From the NCBI RefSeq assembly GCF_048569485.1, contig NC_134360.1:206776164-206840163 (forward strand): a stretch of 64,000 bases of DNA. The letters are read 5' to 3'. How positions within the stretch are numbered: position 1 is the stretch's first letter; every line of letters begins with the position of its first letter. This document shows positions 36,595 through 47,570 of this stretch, in pieces. Below the pieces are notes generated by a model. That model ran no database searches. It saw only the letters and a program-made list of their open reading frames with translations, and was not told the origin of the DNA. The translations under genes and the position numbers were made by a program. This DNA comes from Anomaloglossus baeobatrachus. Its lineage: Eukaryota > Chordata > Amphibia > Anura > Aromobatidae.

Positions 36595-36999
36595 TAGGGA
36601 TGAGTGGACCTGTGGAAGTTTGGTTCAGTGGGTTCAGCTGGACTTTAGATAAAGTTCGATTTGGGACCCAAAGTTGACCTGAACCCAATGGAAGTCACTA
36701 ATTGGGCATTTTGGGTCTCCGCCCACATGCAGCCAGCCATAACCGATCACTTTTACAGGAGGGAGGGCAAGATTTTTTCATTTTTTTGGTTTGGTGCACA
36801 CTACATTTGATCACGTTGTTGTTACCCCCAGTGGGAGCTGTTCAAACACTGCAAGCGGCTCGTACTGGGACGAGCACCGAGTGTACCCGAGCACAGTGAT
36901 ACTCACGCAAGTGGTGTTCATACGTAAAGCACCCGAACTCTGGGAGTTTTTTTTGCTGTGTTTGGTACTAACACTGAACCTCGGGTTCGCTCATCTCTA
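36595..36999. mobile_element. MITE with TAGGGATGAG ends
   Basis: TAGGGATGAGTGGACC at the left and GGTTCGCTCATCTCTA at the right; about 405 bp, noncoding, podn intron 6. Confidence 0.6.
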
Positions 37000-37484
37000 G
37001 AAACTAGACCACCTCCACCTCCGGTTGGCTCTAGGTGGGTTACAGTTCTGTTTCTATGGGAGAGATCTGTCCATAACCTGCAGAGATGTCTCTCGCAGGG
37101 GAACTTCTAACTATATTTTCTTCAAAAGTTTCAGTGAAAAATATACCTGGTTGGAATTGTGCAGCCCGGCTCTGATTCATGCTGTCCCAGCACTTTGGGC
37201 ATCATAAATCAGGTGCCAGAGCAACCCAACATTAAGCACAAGAAACCTCCCATTAACGATCCTTTCCAGGACGTTTTGGCAGTACATGAGAGATTTCCCA
37301 TGAATGTCTCTAGGTAGAGGTGGCTCTTATGCTATATGGGTAACATTTCTAGGCAAAAAAAGTTGTGTGTTTTTTCTCGAAGACTTTTTAAGCACATCTT
37401 GATGGTTCTCAAATTTTCCTCCTCTTATGAATCCATTATCTATGACTAATACATTGATCACTGGTGTTATTCTTGTCACTTCAG

Positions 37485-38142
37485 GAACCTAAACAGATTG
37501 GAGTACCTGGATCTCTCAAGCAATAACCTGACACACATTCCTAGTGGGCTACCACGTAACATTGTCATACTTCATCTGGAAAAAAATTCAATCAGAAATA
37601 TCTCTAATAATGTTTTGACCCAGATTAGAAACCTGGAGTATCTCCTGCTTCATAACAACAAGCTGAGGGCACGAGGGATCCATCCGGCAGCTTTCAATGG
37701 ATTAAAGAAATTGCATACTCTTCATATGTACAACAACTTGTTGGAGAAGATACCATTCGGACTTCCACGGAGAGTGAAGACACTTATGCTTCTTCACAAT
37801 CAGATCACTGGTATCTCTAAGGATGATTTTGCCACGACTTATCTCCTGGAGGACTTGAACCTGAGATATAACAAAATTATAAGCAGCTCAGTACATAGAG
37901 ATGCCTTCCGGAAACTGAGGCTCCTCAAGACCTTGGAGCTATCCGGTAACTATTTGAGATCTGTGCCACATGGACTACCCAGAAATTTGGAAATCCTGAG
38001 ACTAAATGACAATGAAATTAGTTCCATACCACAAGACACGCTAACTGGGATGTCGAAACTGAAAGAACTGTATATGAAAAACAATAAACTCAAGATCAGC
38101 TCCATATACACCGGGGCCTGGGTGGAGCTCACTAGCCTCCAG
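37485..38142 (+). CDS. podn: podn coding exon 7 (large LRR exon)
   Basis: Largest coding exon, residues 269-488, carrying most of the leucine-rich repeat solenoid: from [20 protein letters not shown] through [57 protein letters not shown] to [10 protein letters not shown]. Repeats alternate between L-x-x-L-x-L-x-x-N-x-L types and shorter G-L-P-R-(N/R) linker repeats, as in podocan. Acceptor CTTCAG ends at 37484 and donor GTGAGA starts at 38143. The length of 658 equals 1 + 219 codons. The reading frame runs without a break, so the gene looks functional. Confidence 0.95.
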
Positions 38143-39201
38143 GTGAGATCCTTAACCCTTAGGAGAAGTTATTAACTAATAATAGAAAATATGGATTATG
38201 ACCAATGTGTAGACGTTTTAAGACAAAGCATGGTCACTGATTTGTGCCACTTTCTAATTATGGGGAAGTTGTTAGTGTTGAAACCTTCCAAAATTTTAGG
38301 GTTTTTAAGGTATTAGACTATTTATGGTCTACAGCGTCTTCAACGATGACATTCTGCTATCCACTTTATACTTAGTTGTCCCATTTAGTTCAATAGGGCG
38401 GCAAAAAATTAAAGAGGATGCGGCGCTTACACGATCTCAGCATCTTCTCTGGAGTCCAAGAGTCAAGATCTCCACCTAAAATTGATGGCCTTTCCAAACG
38501 AAAGGCCATCAGTATTGTAAACTTGGAAAAACCCTTTAATGACAAGTCATTAATCAAGGCACTTAGTGTATAAACAGCCTAATACTATTTTCACCTGTGT
38601 TTGAAGGTAATGCTGGGCATGTGCACTGGCTAAGGATATGCCGGGTACATATGCAAGGAGCCCTTTTTCTGTCAGAGTGGTATGCAATGGTCTATGTTTT
38701 CCTAAATGTATTGAATAGTGATGTTCAATACATTGATATTTTGCAAAAAGAAAATGTATGCCAAGCTGTATTTTTTCTTAATAATGGAATTCAATATGTA
38801 CACATAGGGATAAACACCAGGGACTTCCATTGGGCAACTTCTCACTCTTTCAGTGCCAGTAATGTAGTCTACAGGTGAATACTGCACAAGTTCTCGACAC
38901 GAAAAACTAAACAAGATGAAACCGGCCATCAATCGTGATATGAGTACCATAGTTTGCACATATGATGTAGCACCGGCGTCTTTGCAGAGATGCCAACTTA
39001 CTCACCGTCCTGGCCGAGTCGTGTCTTCTCCCGCACTCCACCAGCCATCCATGTGTGCTGACGCCTCCTTCCCCTCCCGGGCCCCGTACATGCTGCATAG
39101 GGTTCAAGGGAGTACACCTAAGACGCGCACATGCACGCACACTGGCCCTCCTCTTAAAGATCCAGCGTGCTATTTGCAGGAAATGCCTCTCAGCCTATGG
39201 C

Positions 39202-39762
39202 TAAAGCTCACTTTAAAAGCTGCAATATCGTTACCGATATCGCTAGCGAGCGTACCCGCCCCCATCACAAATCGCTGCCTGTGGTGCACAACATCGCTTA
39301 CACCCGTCACATGGACTTACCTTCCCTGCGACGTCGCTGTGGCCGGCGATCCGCCTCCTTTCTAAGGGGGCGGTTTGTGTGGCGTCACAGCGACGTCACA
39401 CGGCAGCTGTCAAATAACAGAGGAGGGGCGGAGATGAGCGGCCAGAACATGCCGCCTACCTCCTTTCTTCCTCATTGCCGGTGGACGCAGGTAAGGGGAT
39501 GTTCGCCGCTCCTGCGGTCTCACAAATAGCGATGTGTGATGCCGCAGAAACGAGGAACAACCAGCGGCAAGCCCCACCAACGATATTATGAAAAAGAGCG
39601 ACATGTCAACAATCAACGATTTTTTACATTTTTGCGATCGTTGATCGTCGCTCCTTGGTGTCACACGCTGCGATGTCGTTAACGACGCCGGATGTGCGTC
39701 ACTAACGACGTGACCCCGACGATATATCGTTAGCGATGTTGCAGCATGTAAACCACCCTTTA
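39202..39762 (-). mobile_element. CpG-rich MITE family, copy 4
   Basis: Reverse orientation (CCTCCTTTCTAAGGGGGCGG, then GAGGGGCGGAGATGAGCGG). Inserted in podn intron 7, with the flanking LTR-like sequence continuing on both sides. Confidence 0.85.
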
Positions 39763-40314
39763 GAGGCACAGTGTATTTAAGGCATCTTCCCATTAGGGGA
39801 GGTGCCTGCGCAACGCCTCTAGTTATTCTCCAGTCTGCTACCTAGCTAGTTGTCAGATCCCATTTCCCATGTCAGTCACCTGTACCTGCCTTCCCACACC
39901 TGTCTGTCTTTGCCATGCCCACTTTCCTGTCCATACCCACCAGTCTAGCCTGCCTCAGTCACCCTGCCTGTACCGGTCTACTCCTGAGTCCATCACCTGT
40001 CCTGGGGGTTAGCTGCCACAGTCCCGGTCACTGCCCTGGGAGTGGTACCTGGCGTTTGCCTTGCAGTGGGCACTTAGTTAAGCCACTACCACTAAAGGGT
40101 AAGCCCATGTCCCCCCCTGTGGTCTAATGGATCTACTAATCCCACTTGCTGCTCCAACACCGGCCGAGAGTGTTACATATGGTATATATGCGCTTGAAAA
40201 GAATGAGATTCCCTCCTGGACATTGCTTTTGGTAAATGTTCTGCAGTCTACCAGTTCTGATCCATTTGCAAAGATTTACTTGGTCAGTAAGAAAAGTGTG
40301 TTCTCTCCTTTCAG

Positions 40315-40463
40315 CTGCTCGACTTGTCAGGAAACCTGTTATCCTATGTCCCACCGGACCTCCCGGAGAGTCTAGAATACCTGTATCTTCAGAGTAACAA
40401 GATCTCTACCATCCCCGACAGCGCGTTTCAGTCAACTCCTAACCTAAAGGGAATTTTCCTTCG
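40315..40463 (+). CDS. podn: podn coding exon 8 (C-terminal LRRs)
   Basis: Residues 489-537 plus two bases: [20 protein letters not shown], then [20 protein letters not shown] and [10 protein letters not shown], which closely follow the human C-terminal repeats as remembered. Acceptor TTTCAG ends at 40314; donor GTAAGA starts at 40464. The next intron is only 262 bp and is mostly a MITE. Confidence 0.94.
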
Positions 40464-40480
40464 GTAAGACAATGTAGACC

Positions 40481-40656
40481 TGTTTTTCCCCAACTACAGT
40501 TCTCAAGGCCCACCAACGTTTTCAGGATTTCCTTAGTATTGTACAAGTGTTGGACTCTTCATCTGTGCAGGTGATTAAACTATCATCTCTGCAATACTAA
40601 GGAAATCCTGAACATATGTAATGTTGGTGGCTCCCAAGGACTGGAGTTGGGGAACA
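40481..40656. mobile_element. 176-bp palindromic MITE in podn intron 8
   Basis: TGTTTTTCCCCAACTACAGT / ACTGGAGTTGGGGAACA ends, with inner arms GGATTTCCTTAGTATTG / CAATACTAAGGAAATCC. It occupies two thirds of a 262-bp intron. Confidence 0.8.
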
Positions 40657-40725
40657 CTGATGTAGAGCGTTCTTATTAAATACACAGTATTACATTGGGT
40701 TTCCTAAGCAAATCTTCTCTGCCAG

Positions 40726-40867
40726 GTTCAATACGCTAACTCCGCAGTCAGTGATGGAATCCGCCTTCGAGGGACTGGAAAAGTTGCAAGTCTTAGACAT
40801 TGAGAACAATCTCGCTTTCAAGGTCACCAAGAAGCAAAAGGAGGAAGAAACAGAAAAAGATGATTAA
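40726..40867 (+). CDS. podn: podn coding exon 9: last LRR, charged tail and stop
   Basis: Residues 538-584 and stop TAA at 40865-40867. It encodes FNTLTPQSVMESAFEGLEKL, then QVLDIENNLAFKVTKKQK and a short acidic tail EEETEKDD. Mammalian podocan has a longer poly-glutamate tail here; in this gene the long acidic run is at the N terminus and the tail is brief. Acceptor GCCAG ends at 40725. Confidence 0.93.
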
Positions 40868-41134
40868 GACCAACAACAATTGTGGCAAGTATTAATATTA
40901 TTAATATAACTCTGGACATACTTCTGATGGAGGTCATTGAGTATTGTGGCCTCATTCTATGTTTTTCTTCTTTTATTTGCAGTTAATCTGGCATTATGAT
41001 AATAAGGTGACCCCCAGCCCCACCCGGAAAGAAGAAAAATTAAGACACTGCCTGATGCACAACATTCCTATTTTTTAGGATCTACTTTCTATGACTTCTC
41101 CCCTAGCTTTGATGAGCATTTTTTCGGCAAAAAA

Positions 41135-41140
41135 AATAAA
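41135..41140 (+). promoter_or_regulatory. podn: candidate podn polyadenylation signal
   Basis: AATAAA 268 bases after the podn stop, in an A-rich stretch. It would give a 3'UTR of roughly 290 bases. Other AATAAA hexamers lie at about 42030 and 42073, so a longer 3'UTR is possible. Confidence 0.45.
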
Positions 41141-42275
41141 AAAAAAAATTAAGAAGACTAATTCAATCAATATGAGAGAAGTGTCCTCTATGAATTCTGC
41201 AAAAGCTGGCTTTTGTTATATTTTATATTTTATTTCTGGTTTATAGATAAATCAGTAGATGGTTGAAGCTTCAGTTCTCCTGGACAAGCAGAATCATGTT
41301 ACTGAAGTGTGCAGTAATACGGACGGCGTAAATTATTTTTATAGCTTAACATCATTCTTCTGAAAGTCTTTCCATATATTGGTAATTTTTACAAGATATG
41401 CAAAAACATTTATAGACTTTATGATTATGTATGAGGGTGAAGTTCCAGGAATGCCAATTAAAATTGTCTGCCTGGGGAAACAGCGGGATACAAGATCTTC
41501 AGGTACAGTAATGGGCACGTCACTCACCCCACTTACCCTGCATCCAAAAAGGATATGGCTGAAAATGAGAAAGGAGACTGTGCAGTTGAAGTAAATTATA
41601 TTATGTACAGCGCATGGCCACTCAATATCTGGAGAGGAGCAGTGGGTGTAGGTATACAGCTCTACAGGTCCCTACAACTAAATTGGTAGCAAAAGGAAAG
41701 AAATTGGGTAATTTGTATGGGAAAGTTTCTTTGTTTTGCCTGTGATATGGCCTTAATTGATCTTTTAAATATTTTTTTTTTGTCTCATGAAGCAAATGTG
41801 TAAGTATTCAGAGAGCATAATGAACATTATGGTATCATACAGCAATTATAGATAAGACTATGTAATACAATGTATAAAGTCAATTGTTGTTGCGTTTTCT
41901 TATGGGACAGAATCTCCGAGATGTTAAGTCTGAGTTGTCCTGTGGATTCAATACAAGCAACAGAACTAATAGTGAAATAGTAAAAACTAGAATTCTGACT
42001 TAGAGCCACTTTTATACAGAAATACTGATAATAAAAATAATCCCCAATGATTTTATATGTCTAAAGTGTTATAATAAATCAGACTGATTCTCCAAAGCGT
42101 GTTGTTTTTTATTAAGTTTTCTGCCTAGAAAATCTGGATGTACATCTGCTTCATATATGCCCCGTGTCCACATACCCTAAATATTAAGCAAACTGTCCTA
42201 TATTATGTAAGATGAGATCCAGCGCAGAAAGCAAGGCACTCTTCAATATAAATTTACCTAGGCAGGGGAAAAAAT

Positions 42276-42309
42276 AACTAGCGACGCGTTTCGACCGTAT
42301 TACACGGTC
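42276..42309 (-). ncRNA. half hammerhead-like motif cut by a MITE
   Basis: On the - strand: stem II GACCGT-GTAAT-ACGGTC, core GAA, stem III ACGCGT, H17 C. The CTGATGA side is missing because a CpG-rich MITE is inserted directly upstream (42310). The sequence past the motif (to about 42180) looks like Penelope-type 3' sequence. It is probably a third Penelope-related fragment. Confidence 0.45.
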
Positions 42310-42310
42310 T

Positions 42311-42895
42311 TAGGCGGGCTTTGCACGTTGCGACATCGCAAGCCGATGCTGCGATGTCGCACGCGATCGTCCCCGCCCCCGTCGCAGCAGCGATATCTTG
42401 TGATTCCTGGCGTAGCGAACATTATCGCTAAGCCAGCTTCACATGCACTCACCTGTCTTGCGACGTCGCTCTGGCCGGCGAACCGCCTCCTTCCTAAGGG
42501 GGCGGGTCGTACAACGTCAGAGCGACGTCACACGGCAGGCGGCCAATCAAAGCGGAGGGGCGGAGATGAGCAGGATGTAAACATCCCGCCCACCTTCTTC
42601 CTTCCGTATAGCCGCCGGCGGCAGGTAAGGTGATGTTCCTCGCTCCTGCGGCTTCACACACAGCGATGTGTGCTGCTGCAGGAACGAGGAACAACAACGC
42701 ACCTGTCGCTGCACCGGCATTATGGAAATGTCGGAGAATACACCGATGATACGATAACGACGCTTTTGCGCTCGTTAATTGTATCATCTAGGATTTAAAC
42801 ACTGCGATGTCGAAAGTGACGCCGGATGTGCGTCACTTTCGATTTGACCCCACCGACATCGCACGTGCAATGTTGCAACGTGCAAAGCCGCCCTT
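42311..42895 (-). mobile_element. CpG-rich MITE family, copy 5
   Basis: Ends TAGGCGGGCTTTGCACG / CGTGCAAAGCCGCCCTTA, with TTA on both sides as a probable 3-bp target duplication. Inserted in a hammerhead-like motif. Confidence 0.87.
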
Positions 42896-42931
42896 AGTCA
42901 TGTCCTATATTATAAGACTTTTTCTGAGTCT

Positions 42932-43490
42932 TAAGCGGGCTTTGCACACAGCGACATCGCTAGCGAGCGTACCCGCCCCCGTCGTTTGTGCATCACTGGT
43001 AAATCGCTGCCTGTGGCGCACAACATCGCTAACACCCATCACACATACCTGCTTAGGAACGTCGCTGTTGCCAGCAAACCGCCTCCTCTCTAAGGGGTCG
43101 GTTTGTTCAGCGTCACAGCGGTGTCACTAAGCGGCCGCCCAATAGAAGCGGAGGGGTGGAAATGAGAGGGCATAATATCCCGCCCACCTCCTTCCTTCCT
43201 GATTGCGGGCGGCCGCAGGTACGGTGATGTTCCTCATTCCTGCGGTGTCACACATAGCGATGTGTGCTGACGCAGGAACGACGAACAACCTGCGTCCTGC
43301 AACAGCAACGATAATCGGGATTACAACGACTGGACAACGATCAACGATATGGTGAGTATTTTTGATCGTTAACGGTCGTTCCTGCGTTTCACACCCAACG
43401 ACGTCGCTAACGAGGCCGGATGTGCGTCACGAATTCCGTGACCCCAACGACATCTCGTTAGCGTTGTTGTTGCCTGTAAAGCCCGCTTTA
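42932..43490 (-). mobile_element. CpG-rich MITE family, copy 6
   Basis: Ends TAAGCGGGCTTTGCACAC / TGTAAAGCCCGCTTTA, TTA on both sides. Only 36 bases separate it from copy 5, in the same orientation. Confidence 0.87.
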
Positions 43491-43980
43491 GTATTAGAAA
43501 TATACATTTTTAAATCACTTGTTGGACTATATTATATGTAAAATATAGGAGAATGTTTTCTCGTTATCCTCGAGTGACCTGCACCGAGAGGATAAGACAT
43601 TACTAGCTTGACATGGCTTTAGGACTGGAATCATCTGATTGTAAACTAACCTAGTTTTCCATGGACACTTTATAGAGGAAAATGGTTGGAAAATAAAGTT
43701 TCATGAATCATTTAAATAGAAATAAAAACAGAACCCCATACATAAATGCAGACATGTCCAATCACTTAAGTCACAACTTACGTTTTGCAGGATTTCTATG
43801 TTCTTAGATCAACATATAAAGTTTACACTTTGATTATTTTGTTGCATTTAAAAGGCGTTTACTGTTTATAGAAGATGTTTGTTCCTGGTTGAAGTTTCTA
43901 TTTTAAAAAGGCATTGAGTTAAGAAGAGGCTGCCCACACTGCCTGTATATTATGTCTATCTGAACTAATGCTGGAGTTTA

Positions 43981-45300
43981 CAGGAGTGCTTAGGTAAGAA
44001 GAGACTGCTAACACTGCTGTCCACCCTGATTGATCTAATACTGGAGATGGCAGGAGTGCTGAGGTAAGAAGAGACTGCTAACACTGCTGTTCACACTGAT
44101 TGATCTAATACTGGAGATGGCAGGAGTGCTGAGGTAAGAAGAGACTGCTAATAGTGCTGTCCATCCTGATTGATCTAATACTGGAGATGGCAGGAGTACT
44201 GAGGTAAGAAGAGACTGCTAACACTGCTGTCCACACTGATTGATCTAATACTGGAGATGGCAGGAGTGCTGAGGTAAGAAGAGACTGCTAATACTGCTGT
44301 CCATCCTGATTGATCTAATACTGGAGATGGCAGGAGAGCTGAGGTAAGGAGAGACTGCTAACACTGCTGTCCACCCTGATTGATCTAATACTGGAGATGG
44401 CAGGAGAGCTGAGGTCAGGAGAGACTGCTAACACTGCTGCCCACCCTGGTTGTTCTAATTCTGAAGATGGCAGAAGTGCTGAGGTAAGGAGAGACTGCTA
44501 ACACTGCTGTCCACCCTGGTTGTTCTAATACTTGAGATAGCAGGAGTGCTGAGCTAAGAAGAGGCTGTTAACATTGCTGTCCACTCTGTCTACCTGATTT
44601 AACACTGGCCATACCAGTGGCGCTGAGGTAAAAGGCTGCTCACACTGTTGTCTATCCTTTTTATCTGACCTATTGCTTGAGATACCAGTGGTGCTAAGCA
44701 AACTGCTCACACTGCTGTCCTCCATGTCAATCTGGCAATAACAGGAGTGCTGAGGTGGGAATTAGCTGGTCAAACTGGTGTCAACTCTCTCGAACTTATC
44801 CAATATTGTAGATGTCAGGGGTTCTGTGATAAGAAGAGGCTGCTTACATTACTGTCCATTATGTCTATCTGATCTTATACTGGAGATACAAGGGGTGCTG
44901 AGGTAAGAAGGAACTGCTCCCAATATTAGAACCGTTAAATAGGGTGAACAGCAGATTCTTACCTCAGCACTCCTGAGATCTTCCAGAAAAATGCTCAAGT
45001 CTTGACTTCCATTATATTCGGTACATGAGTCTGAGCGTTCAACTGCTCATTACGAGTACCGAGCACCCAAGCATGGTAGTGCTTGCTCATCACTAGTGCT
45101 GAGATAAGGAGAGGCTGCTCACACTGCTGTCCACCTTCTCTATCTAATATAACAGTGGATATACCAGAGGTACTTTGGTAAGAAGAGGCTGCTCACACTG
45201 CTGTCCACCTTGTCTATCTAATCTAATACTGGAGATAGCAGAGGTACTTAGATGAGAAGAGGCTTCTCATACTGATGTCCACTGCTACTGTATAGTGATT
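43981..45300 (+). repeat. 70-bp minisatellite, nine good units then decayed units
   Basis: Exact 70-base period: CAGGAGTGCT (or variant) at 43981, 44051, 44121, 44191, 44261, 44331, 44401, 44471, 44541; decayed repeats continue to about 45300. Each good unit contains GAGGTAAGAAGAG. It lies between the 3' ends of podn and slc1a7. Confidence 0.93.
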
Positions 45301-45489
45301 AGCACCTTAGGAACATTAGATTTGCTAAATAAAGCTATTTTGTTTGTTGTTTACCCCTGAATAACACTTTGAGAGCAACGACTTTAAAGCAACAGATTAA
45401 CTTCCAATGCCCACTTCATGGCTTATATCACTCTCAGGTCTGTCTTTGGACAGAAGGATGAGAACAGCAAATAAAATTTTCCAATTTGT

Positions 45490-45495
45490 TTTATT
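45490..45495 (-). promoter_or_regulatory. slc1a7: candidate slc1a7 polyadenylation signal
   Basis: AATAAA on the - strand, about 1.07 kb past the slc1a7 stop, and the first such hexamer I noticed in that direction. The interval 45496-46562 would then be 3'UTR. Confidence 0.3.
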
Positions 45496-46562
45496 ACCTA
45501 AAAAGAAATAAGAAATCAAGCCAAAAGAAACAAAAACGTCCCCATTGAATTGTGCCTTCTAATTATGTGACTTGGTAAAAATACAGGCAACAAGGAGTCA
45601 AAGTGTACCGAATATACTATTTTACAATCGGCAATGGAAAATCTTCGATGACTGTAGAGGTTGTAGTTCCTTACAATCACTCTTATGACTTTCAATACTA
45701 CGTTACGTTGTTTTTCCATGTCTATAAATCATCCTGTAAAGAACAACCAACATTACATTTATGATTTTAGGCCAGATTCAAATACTGCATCTTAGGATTG
45801 GAAAAACATGGTTGATTTCTTCCATGGTTGTTATCTATGGGTTGTGTCTAATATTGCAGCTCAAGCCCAGAGAAGTAGAGTCTAGCTGCAATACCACACA
45901 CAACCTGTGCACAAATGTGGCGCAATTTAAAAAAAAAAATAAGTAGCCATATTTTTCTAATGTTGTACAACCTCTTTAAATGGGGTCTTCACTTGAGCTT
46001 TCTAACGTATTAGATAAAAATAACTTAATACCCATAGAGTTCATATTAAAAGAGATAAATGGCCCTAAAACGTACAAGACACCACACAGAAGTGTTATTT
46101 CAAGCGGAGGATTGTAGGCACCAGTTTGTGTTTTTTCTATTCTAAACACACAAATACATAACATTTTACAAAATTTCTTTTACCAAGTGAGGTTAACCAT
46201 GTAAACGTCCTTGTCTTGTAATGTTTCTGCACTGTGGATTATGTGGGGCAACTATGGTGGCAGATGGATGGTATTGTATGGAATGAAAAAATGAAAAAAC
46301 TGTCTTGAGAAGAAGTTCCCCAACATTTGTCCTGCACATTTATAACCGTGAGATCATTGCAAGTTGGCAGTCAAGTTAATGTGAGTTTTTAACTTTGCCC
46401 ATCGGATAAAGAACCGGGTAGTACTCTTGGTTGGAGTGATGAGCCCTCTTTTTCTGATGGACGGTTCCTAGCAGGTGATGTGTCAAACATCCTTCACATC
46501 CCACCTCCAGGTGCACATTGATGTAGGACCTGCTGTGTTCTTCAGGAGACCATACCCTACAG

Positions 46563-46787
46563 TTACACATTTGTCTCCAGCTCGCTGATCTCTATCGTAC
46601 AGTGATCTTTATCCGTGCAGGTATCGGATGGTTCTGGAACGTCAGGCTCTGGATCGACTTGAATTTGGTGAAACTCTTGGACTGTATGAGAAAGGTGAGG
46701 GGCACTGCGGCTCTTCACGCATCCGTTCCGTTGGTAGGCCATGATCTGGTGGATACTTATTGGCTTGGTCTCACAAATTAGAGGAAC
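46563..46787 (-). CDS. slc1a7: slc1a7 terminal coding exon: EAAT5 C-terminal tail with PDZ ligand
   Basis: Terminal 75 codons including stop (TAA at 46565-46563). The tail starts VPLICETKPISIHQIMAYQR, contains NGCVKS, and ends NDHC-like DHCTIEISELETNV. CETKP, NGCVKS and HCTI-ISELETNV closely match the human EAAT5 tail as remembered, which separates it from EAAT1-4. The last four residues, E-T-N-V, fit the E-(S/T)-x-V PDZ-binding motif described for EAAT5. Acceptor TTTTCAG precedes 46787. An overlapping reading frame at 46376-46570 is a 3'UTR shadow. Confidence 0.95.
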   Translation of the reverse strand, partial: VPLICETKPISIHQIMAYQRNGCVKSRSAPHLSHTVQEFHQIQVDPEPDVPEPSDTCTDKDHCTIEISELETNV

Positions 46788-47389
46788 CTGAAAAACACAC
46801 AAAGCAATTACCTGAATGCTGGGGACAATCAGATAACATGGCTAATAAAAAAAGAATGACCTGGTCTAAACCGGTAATAGTAAATCCAATATGTTTCTGG
46901 ATGCCTGACATGCGGCCATTATACAGTACATAGCAGGGACACATATATAAGATTGTCTCAGTAGAGGAACATATTTGTTAAACACATCCAATTGTGGAAA
47001 TTATTATTACTCCAAGATCTATTGATTAAAATGAACTTTGCTAGTGGGAAAAACCCCTTTAAATAAAACTACTTTGACTTTGATACTTCTTGGTATTTGG
47101 TTTTGATAAAATCTTATTGATACAGTCTGTAAAGCAACAGCCGGGAAGGGGGTCACACAGATATCCCACCACTGCCACCAATTTGTCACGATAACAGCCA
47201 GGGGGTCAGAGATATCCCACTACTGCCACCAATTAATCATGAACAGCACTCCACTGTCCCCAATCGTCAGGACAATACACAATAGACTGACGATTGATGG
47301 AGGAGGTAATGGCAGCTTTCACTATTAGGCCGATTATTGGGGAACTGACAGTGGACATATAGGATATACATAACTGATTCCAGCTCATG

Positions 47390-47391
<2 letters not shown>

Positions 47392-47444
<53 letters not shown>

Positions 47445-47449
47445 TATAT

Positions 47450-47528
<79 letters not shown>

Positions 47529-47570
47529 TATACACACATATACACATATATATATACACATATATACCTC
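47392..47570 (+). repeat. (TA)n microsatellite
   Basis: Long TA tract with an ATATTATATT interruption and a decayed TACACA tail. Confidence 0.95.

Noticed and set aside
43981-45300. CRISPR-like regularly spaced repeats
   Set aside because: The whole 70-base unit is repeated with no variable spacers and the context is vertebrate; it is a minisatellite.
46376-46570. 64-codon frame on the - strand next to the slc1a7 stop
   Set aside because: Overlaps the last codons of slc1a7 in another frame and continues into the 3'UTR; no homology seen.
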